Source of the DNA: an uncultured Candidatus Saccharibacteria bacterium
Lineage (GTDB): Bacteria > Patescibacteriota > Saccharimonadia > Saccharimonadales > Saccharimonadaceae
Assembly: GCA_938030095.1 (NCBI GenBank)
Contig: CALHGK010000014.1
Location: forward strand, 62,001 to 126,000
Length of the DNA stretch: 64,000 bases
Direction: 5' to 3'
Under the pieces are notes generated by a model, which was not told the origin of the DNA, did not search any database, and saw only the letters and a program-made list of their open reading frames with translations. Below are positions 44,150 through 52,897 of the stretch, in pieces (the stretch's first letter is position 1; each line of letters opens with the position of its first letter). Made by a program: the position numbers and the translations under genes.

Positions 44150-45475
44150 ATGGTCAAGAAGAATTGCGAACCACTACCACCCCCAGAAGAACAACCATCG
44201 CCAAATGAACAGCAGCCTCACCGCCGCCCAAAGCGGAAGGAGGTCATTGCTGGTCTCGCAATTATAACTCTTTCAACGTCATACTGTATCTACAATAGTC
44301 TCCCAGATTTCTATCCAGGCAACGACCCACTACCAGCCTGTAGCGACACTGAACTAGACGACGGTGCCGACCTTGGCCACGACAAACCAGCCGTCGACCA
44401 TACACGCACACTGAGCGACCTTCCGTTCAGTTCTCAAGATGAAGCGTGGGAGCATGCCTTCCGTGATAGTGGTATTGACACAGCCGGCTACTCTGAGGGT
44501 GCACCAGCTCTTACTGCTACTAAGGTGAGAATATCAGGAGGGGAGACAGATGTGCTCTACTCTGGTGTTATTACCTACTCTGCAAACGATCGTGAGCAGG
44601 GCCATCCCATTATTCTCACCGTTGTCAATTCAGAGGACCTCGAAAATCTCACTCCAGACAATATTGGTATTATTACAATAGGTTCCAATGAGTCAGAATT
44701 TCATCCCAACGGCGGCTGTACCATGCCGATGCCTGGCTCTTCTGGCAAGCATATTGTCGCTCTGACTCTTGCTAAGAAAAATGAGAACCATGCCTATCGG
44801 CGAACAAGCCGCCAGATGTCGCTCGAGGTGAAGAATGGTGTCATTACGACAATTGCTCAAGATGACCTCCTCGAGCAGCCGCTCACTGTCGTCAATTATG
44901 GCAGCCAAGATAACGAGCGCAAGATTGGCAAACCAATTGTTACGTCTGGTTTTGTCGTTGGATATAACGATGCTGCCCATACCAAGACATTTCTTGTTGC
45001 GACTGCAACATCTTCATCAAAAGAAGAAGCCTTTGCAGACCGCACAGGGCAGGGTTCGCCACTCTTTGTACAGAATAACCCAGATAACCCATATGAATTC
45101 CAGCTAGGCGGTCTCGTCGTGGAAGGTAGTGTGGCCAGCCCATCGTCGCAACAGCTAAAGCATTACAACCTTAATATTACTGACGAGGAGATTGAAGAGT
45201 ATGGTCTCCAGCTCATCACTGTCACTGACTCAGCAATCACTAAAGACCTTGTCACCAACCCAGATGTCACAGAGAAGGCTGCTCAAGACGAAGCACAGCA
45301 GAGCACAACCTCAAACACAAGTGGAAGCAATCTGTATGCATCCGATAAGCCACGCCCATACTGGGAAGAGCCAGAAAACCAGGCTCATAGCATCCCCAAG
45401 TACTATGTTGATCCAAACGCTACTTCAGCAAACAGCCAGCACGTAGCAACACAGCTCAGCTCTAATGCTTACTAG
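44150..45475 (+). CDS. membrane-anchored trypsin-fold protein lacking the triad
   Basis: 441 aa. Pro-rich cytoplasmic start, transmembrane helix (about 31-50), outer domain and a polar tail. The outer part aligns by eye with S1 proteases: ILTVVNSED stands where the TAAHC motif should be (His to Asn160), KHIVALTL stands for the DVALL motif (Asp lost) and TGQGSPLFV for GDSGSPLFV (Ser to Gln301). So it is probably a pseudoprotease; a binding or regulatory role toward the neighbour is inferred. TATAAT ends 7 nt before the chosen ATG; an in-frame ATG at 44111 lies before the promoter. Confidence 0.75.
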   Translation: MVKKNCEPLPPPEEQPSPNEQQPHRRPKRKEVIAGLAIITLSTSYCIYNSLPDFYPGNDPLPACSDTELDDGADLGHDKPAVDHTRTLSDLPFSSQDEAWEHAFRDSGIDTAGYSEGAPALTATKVRISGGETDVLYSGVITYSANDREQGHPIILTVVNSEDLENLTPDNIGIITIGSNESEFHPNGGCTMPMPGSSGKHIVALTLAKKNENHAYRRTSRQMSLEVKNGVITTIAQDDLLEQPLTVVNYGSQDNERKIGKPIVTSGFVVGYNDAAHTKTFLVATATSSSKEEAFADRTGQGSPLFVQNNPDNPYEFQLGGLVVEGSVASPSSQQLKHYNLNITDEEIEEYGLQLITVTDSAITKDLVTNPDVTEKAAQDEAQQSTTSNTSGSNLYASDKPRPYWEEPENQAHSIPKYYVDPNATSANSQHVATQLSSNAY

Positions 45476-46043
45476 CATATAATAGCGTTTTCTTGCATAT
45501 CCCTCGCTTGAATAAATAATAAGTTCACTGCGCAATAACAGAGGAAAACATGGTGAAAAGTATTGTTCAGTCATAGATTTTGTGCGTGCTGGGCTATATA
45601 GGTATGCCTGGTGTAAGCGTGTGTCAATCACATAGCGTTTCAGCTTGCACCTCTACTTGTCTGTGCCGCGCACATACGTGCGCCCATCGCAAGCCACAAT
45701 GTTGCTATAGCAACTACTTCTCGATGCTCGTTTTTCTCATTGAGAAGTATGTAGTTGAGGGTGAAAAATTATCAACACACAAGGTATTGTATACTGCGCC
45801 AGAGAGCATAGCAGCGCGGAGAAGGCCTTTTATCAAACCTTACATGCAAGCCTCTCAGTCCCTGCAGTAAGTTCTACAAGCAGGGCAAATCCGCCAGGAT
45901 CGTGGCTACTACCACAGATACCAGCTACCTTTGCCTTGGTAGCACATGTCACAAACCAGAGCAATTCATAGCGTATTCGTACACCAAAGTAAATCAGCTT
46001 AAAATAGCCCCTGCTCGGGGTAGACCATCACCAATTCACCCCA

Positions 46044-46088
46044 ACAAAAAAGCGCTCATAGTAAGGGTGGGCATCACTATGAGCGCTT
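46044..46088 (-). terminator. strong terminator on the minus strand
   Basis: AAGCGCTCATAGT/ACTATGAGCGCTT, 13 bp perfect, followed on the minus strand by TTTTTT. No minus-strand gene ends here, so it implies an unrecognised transcript. Confidence 0.7.
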
Positions 46089-46344
46089 GGTTTGCCCTTC
46101 GTCCCACCCAATCAGGGTATACGTGATCTACTCACACATACGAGATCCGCTGGACAAAGGGGTTAGTAAGCACACAACCCTGTCTAACGGTGCTGCAGTG
46201 GAGGGTAGATAACTACAGCACAGATTGTGTGCAACCTAACACATTACCTTCGTGAAAACACTGGGGTAACTATGTTAAAATAGGGGGTATAAGGTACTTG
46301 AACGAGCTTGCGCTCAATCAATCACTTATGATACTAGCACCCGC

Positions 46345-46359
46345 TTGACAAAATGTCAA
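46345..46359. promoter_or_regulatory. palindrome at the dprA promoter
   Basis: TTGACA-AAA-TGTCAA, a perfect inverted repeat that includes a consensus -35 just before dprA; a repressor site is possible. Confidence 0.5.
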
Positions 46360-46377
46360 CACTTTTCAGCACAAATC

Positions 46378-47256
46378 ATGCAACAGATCAATCACACCAC
46401 ACCACAAGCCCACCAATATCTCAATCCACTCTGCCATATTGCCAAGCCACCGCAGCAGATCCACTACCTCGGCACACTACCTGAGGAACGCCGCCCGAGC
46501 GTGGCGATCGTTGGGTCGCGCCGGCCCACACGCTATGGCCGGGAAGTGACGGAGCAATTCGCCCGCGAGCTGACCCGCCAAGGGGTGATTATCATCAGTG
46601 GGCTGGCCCTCGGGATTGACAGCATTGCGCACCAGGCCTGTGTGGCGGTGGGTGGCACGACGATCGCCGTGCTGGGCAATGGCCTGCCACGGATCTATCC
46701 GGCCAACCATACTGCGCTTGCGGGCGACATCGTGGCCAAGGGTGGGGCAGTGGTGTCGGAGCACTTGGCGGGAGATGGCTACCGCTTTGGCAGCTGGAGC
46801 TTTCTTGAGCGCAACCGCCTCGTCGCTGGCCTGGCCGATGTCGTCGTCATCACCGAGGCAGCCGAGCGCAGCGGCACGCTCAACACTGCTGCCCATGCAC
46901 TCGAGCAAGGCAAGGACGTCTTTGCGGTGCCAGGCAACATCACCAGCCCACTCTCGCAGGGTTGCAACAACCTTCTCAAGCAAGGTGCGTTGCCCGCCAC
47001 CAGCCCAGCTGACATCCTCGCTGTCATGACCATCACACCACCCCAGCGTCAGCAGAGCGAGAATGCCACCCTGCCACTGGGTAGCACACCGCTCGAGGCT
47101 GCCATCATCAAGCTGCTGCGCCAAGGCCTGCGCGACGGCGAAGAAATGCAGCGCCGCCTAGGCACGCCCATCAGCGAGTTTACCATTGCGCTGACGATGC
47201 TGGAGATCAATGGCGTCATCCGCTCGCTCGGCGCCAACCAGTGGACATTGGCTTAG
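46378..47256 (+). CDS. dprA: DNA processing protein DprA
   Basis: 292 aa. Rossmann-fold DprA/Smf core: VAIVGSRRPTRYGREVTEQFA, IISGLALGIDSIAHQACV, GGTTIAVLGNGLPRIYP, EHLAGDGYRFGSWSFLERNRLVAGL, AERSGTLNTAAHALEQGKDVFAVPGNI in segments. A winged-helix C-terminal domain is present. It loads RecA on incoming single-stranded DNA in natural transformation, consistent with the competence common in this phylum. ATG 46378 chosen; an in-frame TTG at 46345 is part of the promoter palindrome. No SD seen. Confidence 0.95.
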   Translation: MQQINHTTPQAHQYLNPLCHIAKPPQQIHYLGTLPEERRPSVAIVGSRRPTRYGREVTEQFARELTRQGVIIISGLALGIDSIAHQACVAVGGTTIAVLGNGLPRIYPANHTALAGDIVAKGGAVVSEHLAGDGYRFGSWSFLERNRLVAGLADVVVITEAAERSGTLNTAAHALEQGKDVFAVPGNITSPLSQGCNNLLKQGALPATSPADILAVMTITPPQRQQSENATLPLGSTPLEAAIIKLLRQGLRDGEEMQRRLGTPISEFTIALTMLEINGVIRSLGANQWTLA

Positions 47257-47280
47257 TATTGTGGTACAGTACCATATACT

Positions 47281-47997
47281 ATGGCGACAGCAGAGCAGCC
47301 CCCAAGACAACGCAAACGCAAATATCACATGAGAGATATTCCTACTGTGCCAAATGCCATCTCGGCTACTGGGCTAGGGTTAGTAGCTGCCGGTGCTCAG
47401 AAATTTGACACTGCGACAAAGGAGAACGACAAAGCTGGCCAGATCATTGGCGCACTCATGATACTTGGTGGTCGTGCATGTGACTCAGCAGATGGCCCAG
47501 CGGCACGACGTCTTCGCCAAGAAAGTGACTTTGGTGCAGGGTTTGATGCTTTTTGCGACAAATTCGGTATGGCAGTGATTGGTATAATAGCAGGCAAGCT
47601 CTATATTGTACCCAAATCAGTTTTAGCAACAATTGCCACTAAGAATGCCGTTAATGCTAGCGCGACCATCTATCATGGTCTCACAAATGATGAAGCCTTC
47701 CGTACGCCAAAATCCGGCAAGTTCAGTATGGCAGCAGATAATATAGCAATTGCTGCCTATTTTCTCAAGTCGCTCGCTCCTGAGGGTAGTAAGCTTGAGC
47801 GTTATGCTGGTGTAGCAGCACTAGGGTCGTTTGCTGTAGGTACTGTCCTTGGTATTGCCGCTGCGAAGGACTATCTCACTGGCCACTATGCCAAAGCCAA
47901 AGACTACAGCAAATCTACCGAGTCTACCCCAACAACACATACCTCACCACGGCAACATCGCACCCGTATGCGTCGCACACGCCGCGTGCGTGGGTGA
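47281..47997 (+). CDS. CDP-alcohol phosphatidyltransferase
   Basis: 238 aa integral membrane enzyme. The diagnostic motif D(x)2DG(x)2AR(x)8G(x)3D(x)3D is complete in DSADGPAARRLRQESDF plus GAGFDAFCD. Several hydrophobic helices follow, and the basic tail (RTRMRRTRRVRG) is cytoplasmic. It would transfer a phosphatidyl group to an alcohol such as glycerol-3-phosphate or inositol phosphate. TACAGT ends 10 nt before the ATG. Immediately follows dprA. Confidence 0.9.
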   Translation: MATAEQPPRQRKRKYHMRDIPTVPNAISATGLGLVAAGAQKFDTATKENDKAGQIIGALMILGGRACDSADGPAARRLRQESDFGAGFDAFCDKFGMAVIGIIAGKLYIVPKSVLATIATKNAVNASATIYHGLTNDEAFRTPKSGKFSMAADNIAIAAYFLKSLAPEGSKLERYAGVAALGSFAVGTVLGIAAAKDYLTGHYAKAKDYSKSTESTPTTHTSPRQHRTRMRRTRRVRG

Positions 47998-48281
47998 TGC
48001 GATTGATGGTTCGTGCAGCATTCTTTATTGGTAGCCAGACTTCTTATATATTTTCCGCACTATCAGCAATACCCCTGCCTATAAGCCAGGGAGGGGGAGA
48101 GGGTATCCGAACTAGCCTCTCGATATTTTCTTGTGTGGTGAGTTGCCGGGAGAGTCGATAGTGGAGTGTTGCGGCTCAAGATGCACCCCATTTGCATTCC
48201 ATTCTACTTTGCGGTATCATAGGCGCTTGATTAGATAGGTTAATAGCAAGCATATAACTATAACAAGCGAGTAGATAATCA

Positions 48282-50657
48282 ATGAGCAAACACACACAAC
48301 TAGTCATCGTCGAGAGCCCAGCCAAGGCCAAGACAATCGAGCGCTACCTGGGCGAGGAATACCAGGTACTCTCGAGCGTGGGGCACATCCGCGCCATCCC
48401 CAAGAAAACCAAGGATGGACAGCCGCCGATCGATATCAAAAACGACTTCAAGACCGTCTACGAGATAGACCCAGACAAGAAGAAGGTCATCACCGAGCTC
48501 AAGAAGGCCGTCAAGGCGGTTGGCGCGGATAATGTGTGGCTCGCAACCGATGAAGACCGGGAAGGGGAGGCGATTGCCTGGCACTTGTGCGAAGTGCTTG
48601 GTCTAGACCCGCAGCATACCAAGCGCATTACCTTCCATGAGATCACCAAGCCCGCTATCGAGGCGGCTATCAAGCAACCTCGCACTGTCGATATGCAGCT
48701 GGTGGAGGCGCAGCAGGCACGGCAGATCCTCGACCGCATTGTGGGCTTTGAGCTGAGTCCTGTGGTGTGGCGCAAGGTGCCAGGCGGCAAATCGGCTGGC
48801 CGCGTGCAAAGCCCAGCGGTGCGCCTGCTTGTGGAGCGCGAGCGCGAGATTCGCGACTTTGCCAGTAGTGCACAATTCCGCGTAACGGCGCATTTTGTCG
48901 TAGATGGCGAGGAGCTCAAGGCCGAGCTCAAGCAGCGCTTCGATAGCGAGCAAGCTGCCCACGACTTCCTGGCAGGCCTGAGCGGCGCTCGCTTCACCGT
49001 CAGCAGCATTACCAAGACACCTAGCACACGCAACCCCGCTGCACCATTTACCACCAGCACCCTCCAGCAAGAGGCCAATAGCAAGCTCGGCATGGGCAGC
49101 CGCGCCACCATGGCCAGCGCCCAGAAGCTCTACCAAGAGGGGCTCATCACCTATATGCGTACCGATAGCGTCAATCTCAGCCGTCAGGCCATTGCCGCCA
49201 GCCGCACATACATCACCCAGCAGTTTGGCGCCGACTATTCGCACAGCCGCACCTTCGCTACCAAATCGGCTGGTGCCCAAGAGGCTCACGAAGCCATCCG
49301 CCCGACCGACATCGCTCGCGAATCCGTCGCTGGCAGCAGCTACGACCAAAAGCTCTACGACCTCATTCGCCGGCGCACCCTAGCCAGCCAAATGGCCGCC
49401 GCAAAGCTAGAGAACACCACCATTACCATCAGTATCGACAGCACGCAGCTCGAAGCCGAGAAAACACTCGTCTTTGAGGCAAAGGGTCAGACAGTGCTGT
49501 TTGATGGATTTTTGCGCGTCTATGGCGGTAAGGATTCGACCATCCTGCCATCAGTCAGCCAGCACACCGCCCTTGAGCTTACACAGGCCGAGGCACGGCA
49601 GGTCTTTGCCCGCCCACCAGCCCGCTATACCGAGGGGACGCTCGTCAAGAAGCTTGAGGAGCTTGGTATTGGCCGGCCTAGCACGTACGCCACCATCATG
49701 AATACCATCCAGACTCGTGGCTATGCCGAGCGGGGCGAGAGTGAGGGTGAGCCACGTGATGTCATCGTCCTAGAGCGCAGCGGCGAGGCACCGAGCGATA
49801 ATACCCCTGTTGTCACTCGCCGCATCGTTCAAGAAAAAACTGGTGCTACCCGTGGCAAGCTACTGCCCACCCCGGCGGGCGAGCTGATCGCTGGCTTTTT
49901 GACCGATCACTTCGACCCCATCATTGACTATGGCTTCACCGCCCGCGTCGAGACCGACTTCGACAGCATCGCTGCCAGCAAGCTTGCGCGCAATGCCATG
50001 CTGCGCCAATTTTACGAGCCCTTCCACGAGCTCATCGAAAAATCCGGCGACATCGACCGCAGCACCGTCGGCGCGCACCGCGAGGTTGGTACCCACCCCA
50101 AGACTGGCAAGCCGATCTTCGCCCGCTTTGGACGTTTTGGGCCAATGCTACAGTTAGGCAGTAGCGAGGATAAGGCCGCCAAGCCACAGTTTGCGCCACT
50201 CCCCAAGGGTGAGCGCATCGAGACCGTCACGCTCGAGCAAGCTCTCAAGGCCTTCGAACTACCACGCACTGTTGGCACCACCGAGGATGGTCAGACCATC
50301 AAAGCAAACATCGGGCGCTTTGGGCCGTACATTCAGGTAGGCAAGCTCTACGTGAGCCTCAAGGAGCATGACCCGCGCGAGATCACCGAGGCCGAGGCTC
50401 GCGTGCTCTACGCCGCCAAGCTCAAGGCTGAGGCAGAGAAGCACATCGCCGATTTTGGCACCATCAAGATCCTCAAGGGGCGCTGGGGGCCATATGTGAC
50501 TGACGGCAAGACCAACGCACGTGTGCCCAAGGATACTGATCCAACAACTCTCGATGAGGCGCAAGCCCGCGAAATCTTAGCCGCCGCACCACCCAAACGC
50601 GGCCGGCGCAAGGCCACAACTCGCACCACCACCACACGCAAGAAGCGCACCGCCTAG
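48282..50657 (+). CDS. topA: DNA topoisomerase I
   Basis: 791-aa type IA topoisomerase. Toprim domain starts LVIVESPAKAKTI and holds DEDREGEAIAWHL. The active-site Tyr is in GLITYMRTDS. C-terminal repeats of the zinc-less topoisomerase C domain (FGRFGPMLQLG, IGRFGPYIQVG, KGRWGPYVTDG) and a Lys/Arg/Thr tail follow. Relaxes negative supercoils. The 5' leader is of normal length, with TATAAC about 20-25 nt before the ATG. Confidence 0.98.
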   Translation: MSKHTQLVIVESPAKAKTIERYLGEEYQVLSSVGHIRAIPKKTKDGQPPIDIKNDFKTVYEIDPDKKKVITELKKAVKAVGADNVWLATDEDREGEAIAWHLCEVLGLDPQHTKRITFHEITKPAIEAAIKQPRTVDMQLVEAQQARQILDRIVGFELSPVVWRKVPGGKSAGRVQSPAVRLLVEREREIRDFASSAQFRVTAHFVVDGEELKAELKQRFDSEQAAHDFLAGLSGARFTVSSITKTPSTRNPAAPFTTSTLQQEANSKLGMGSRATMASAQKLYQEGLITYMRTDSVNLSRQAIAASRTYITQQFGADYSHSRTFATKSAGAQEAHEAIRPTDIARESVAGSSYDQKLYDLIRRRTLASQMAAAKLENTTITISIDSTQLEAEKTLVFEAKGQTVLFDGFLRVYGGKDSTILPSVSQHTALELTQAEARQVFARPPARYTEGTLVKKLEELGIGRPSTYATIMNTIQTRGYAERGESEGEPRDVIVLERSGEAPSDNTPVVTRRIVQEKTGATRGKLLPTPAGELIAGFLTDHFDPIIDYGFTARVETDFDSIAASKLARNAMLRQFYEPFHELIEKSGDIDRSTVGAHREVGTHPKTGKPIFARFGRFGPMLQLGSSEDKAAKPQFAPLPKGERIETVTLEQALKAFELPRTVGTTEDGQTIKANIGRFGPYIQVGKLYVSLKEHDPREITEAEARVLYAAKLKAEAEKHIADFGTIKILKGRWGPYVTDGKTNARVPKDTDPTTLDEAQAREILAAAPPKRGRRKATTRTTTTRKKRTA

Positions 50658-50832
50658 CCTGGCGACCTCTCATATACCAGCGGCTCCTCTGTACTAGCCG
50701 CTGGTTTTTCTATGCCAGCCCGCATTGCTGCGAGCCCGTCAACTGCCCCGTCATGCTCGCCACATCACTTGCAAATGAAAAGCCTCAAAAAATTGTTTAC
50801 CATAAGCGTAAAGTGTGTGCTATAATAGTTCT

Positions 50833-50913
50833 ATGATGAAACGATTGACTTATATCACCTATTATTCTATAATCAAATGTAAGAAGTGCGAGTGGGCATT
50901 CGCAAGCAACTGA
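50833..50913 (+). CDS. leaderless upstream ORF, 26 aa
   Basis: TATAAT (50821-50826) ends 6 nt before this ATG. The ORF encodes MMKRLTYITYYSIIKCKKCEW followed by AFASN in sequence, with a CxxC, and ends 7 nt before the first ATG of the next gene. Since the mRNA should begin at this ATG, ribosomes must translate or bypass the ORF before reaching the sigma-4/HARE gene. May be a regulatory leader peptide. Confidence 0.5.
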   Translation: MMKRLTYITYYSIIKCKKCEWAFASN

Positions 50914-50935
50914 GAAGGAAATGGAGAACCGAATC

Positions 50936-52021
50936 ATGAACCAATCAACCAAACAACCAACCGAAATTTTTGCCGCGTCGATCGCTACCATCCTTGATGC
51001 AGTCGGCGAAGAACACGACCGCGAGCGCGAGATCATCGTGCGCCGCTTTGGCCTCAAAGAGCGCCGCGAGACACTCGAGCAGATCGGCGAGCTGCTTGGC
51101 ATTACGCGCGAGCGTGTCCGCCAGCTCGAGAAAGCCATCGTGGTGCGCCTCAAGCTTGCTGCCGAAGCAGGCGAGTTAGAGGGCCTGCACGACGCCGAGC
51201 GCCTCATCATCCGCGACCTCTCCGAGAATGGCCGCGTGGGGCGCGTCTCAGACATCACACAGCGCCTGTTAGATGTCGAGACACCCACGGTGCAGCAGCG
51301 CGCCCACATTGCCTTCATTGGCGAAGTCTCAGCCCGCCTCACCCCTATCAATGAGACCGACAAATACCACCAAGGCCTGGCCATTGCCGAATACGGTGAT
51401 GAGAAGGCGGTGCGGAGCCGTGTGGATGAGATCGTTGCTGCCATCAAGCAGCACGGTGCACCGATCAGTCTCGAAGCCCTGCACGACCAACTCACCTACG
51501 AGAACCCCAACCAAGTACGCGGCCTGGCTAGCCTCTCTACCCAGCTGGCCCACCTCAAAGACATGTGGGGCCTGAGCAAGTGGCCAACCGTTAATCCCAA
51601 GAATATCCGCGACAAGATCTACGTCGTCCTACTAGACGAAGGCAAACCGCTGCACTTTAGCGAGATTGCTCAGCGCATCAAGGAAAGCACTTTCAAGCGC
51701 CGCAACGTCACCAAGCAAGCCATCCACAACGAGCTCATCAAAGACAAGCGCTTCATCCTCATCGGCCGCGGCATTTATGCGCTCGACATCTGGGGTTATA
51801 GCCAAGGCACTGTGGCAGATATCATTGCTGGTATCTTGCGCGATGAGGGCGGCCCATTGCACCGCGACGAGATCGTCAAGCGCGTCCTCAAAAGCCGCCA
51901 GGTCAAGGAGACCACCATCCTCCTCAACCTCCAAAGCAAACCGCTCTTCAAGCGCGTCGCCAAAGCCACCTACGCCCTCGAACCACCCAAGGAGCAAGCA
52001 GAGGCGGTCGCAGCAGCGTAG
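50936..52021 (+). CDS. sigma-70 region 4 / HARE-HTH transcription factor
   Basis: 361 aa. The N-terminal 80 residues have a sigma-70 region 4 helix-turn-helix (EEHDREREIIVRRFGL, ETLEQIGELLGITRERVRQLEKA) but regions 1-3 are missing. The rest holds two or three winged-helix repeats of the HARE-HTH/RpoE-delta type (PLHFSEIAQRIKES, LHRDEIVKRVLKSR). Such fusions are known in Patescibacteria and presumably bind RNA polymerase at -35 elements. ATG 50936 has GGAG 9 nt upstream; an ATG five codons earlier has a badly spaced SD. A 26-codon leaderless ORF precedes it. Confidence 0.88.
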   Translation: MNQSTKQPTEIFAASIATILDAVGEEHDREREIIVRRFGLKERRETLEQIGELLGITRERVRQLEKAIVVRLKLAAEAGELEGLHDAERLIIRDLSENGRVGRVSDITQRLLDVETPTVQQRAHIAFIGEVSARLTPINETDKYHQGLAIAEYGDEKAVRSRVDEIVAAIKQHGAPISLEALHDQLTYENPNQVRGLASLSTQLAHLKDMWGLSKWPTVNPKNIRDKIYVVLLDEGKPLHFSEIAQRIKESTFKRRNVTKQAIHNELIKDKRFILIGRGIYALDIWGYSQGTVADIIAGILRDEGGPLHRDEIVKRVLKSRQVKETTILLNLQSKPLFKRVAKATYALEPPKEQAEAVAAA

Positions 52022-52122
52022 CTCTAGACAAGCAATACACTAATAAGAGACGGGGCGATGAGGCTTCGTCTCTTAGTTTTGGGTGCTCTATCTGCTCACA
52101 CAGGCCTAATTTATCAAAATTA

Positions 52123-52151
52123 TTGCACTTTTTTGCTATTTTGCATACAAT
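52123..52151 (+). promoter_or_regulatory. promoter of the C-tract gene
   Basis: TTGCAC (52123-52128), 17-nt spacer, TACAAT (52146-52151); the leader to ATG 52185 carries AGAGAGA as a weak ribosome site. Confidence 0.65.
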
Positions 52152-52184
52152 GAATAAACAAACCTAAAGAGAGATACACCATCT

Positions 52185-52897
52185 ATGTCAGAATCTCCAC
52201 TCAATCACCATCTTCACGGGCCAGAGCGCCCCACTTCTAGCGAAACTACCCCCCCCCGAAAGATATTGGGGCGTTAGCTTGTAGGGCGGCAGATTCTTAC
52301 TGTCGCGAGGAATCATCGACATCCTTACTGCTAACGACAGATAACTCCACGCCAAGTGTTCGTGAGTATAAAGAAACAGCTCATCAACATACAGATTCAG
52401 AACATACTAACACTACTGCGAATGAGATGGTGGCTGCCCACGCAAACCACTACGCAGACCTGCCGAAAATACCGAGTGATTTATTTGCATCAGAGCCAAT
52501 GCCACAACTGCGCTCTTCTTATTTCATCGAGGGAGAGGTGCGCGCTTGCGTCAAAATCCCCAGTGACATATATAATGATATCAATTGTTTAAATTCTCAT
52601 GGCCTCACTGATGCAGATACGTTGGGTGTACAAATTGAAGCCTGCGACAAACTAATTCATTACCTTGACCGATATCGAGATATGGTAACCTTCTCCAATA
52701 TCCGCTTTATATCAGATGAGCTGGAAGAAAAATTCGAACGTCGCGAGTTAAGACTCGAAGATTGGAAACGAGCGCGTCGAGCTATTACAGGACTACAGGT
52801 GGAAGTATCTTGTGAGATCGATAGGCTTAAGGACCTTCGCCACAAAGCAATTTGGGGAAATAGCTATTCATATCGAGTCGATTCTTCTACATCTTAA
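52185..52897 (+). CDS. hypothetical protein split by a C9 tract
   Basis: Family not recognised. From ATG 52185 the first 25 codons (Pro/Ser/His-rich) run into nine C residues (52249-52257) and stop at TAG eight codons later. A second open frame, offset by +1, starts right at the tract and runs to 52897; it includes an internal ATG at 52427. With ten (or seven) C the two frames join to give 237 aa. The downstream part is acidic and helical (ISDELEEKFERRELRLEDWKR) with no membrane segment. Internal ATG 52427 lacks a clear SD, so expression probably depends on the tract length. Confidence 0.65.
52249..52257 (+). repeat. poly-C tract (C9)
   Basis: Longest homopolymer of G or C in the window, located 65 nt into the frame of the 52185 gene. 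A single C insertion restores the full frame. Confidence 0.85.

Larger units (their letters stand above)
45476..46377. other. 0.9-kb intergenic region with hairpins
   Basis: No gene with support. Contains a palindrome GTTGCTATAGCAAC (about 45704), a long hairpin CAACTAC...GTAGTTG (about 45718-45757), a strong minus-strand terminator (46044-46088) and the dprA promoter region. A minus-strand RNA ending at the terminator is possible, but no clear start was found and no tmRNA or RNase P signature is present. Confidence 0.5.

Noticed and set aside
45476..46377. tmRNA or RNase P RNA in the intergenic gap
   Set aside because: No T-arm with encoded CCA, no alanine tag frame and none of the conserved RNase P blocks could be found on either strand.
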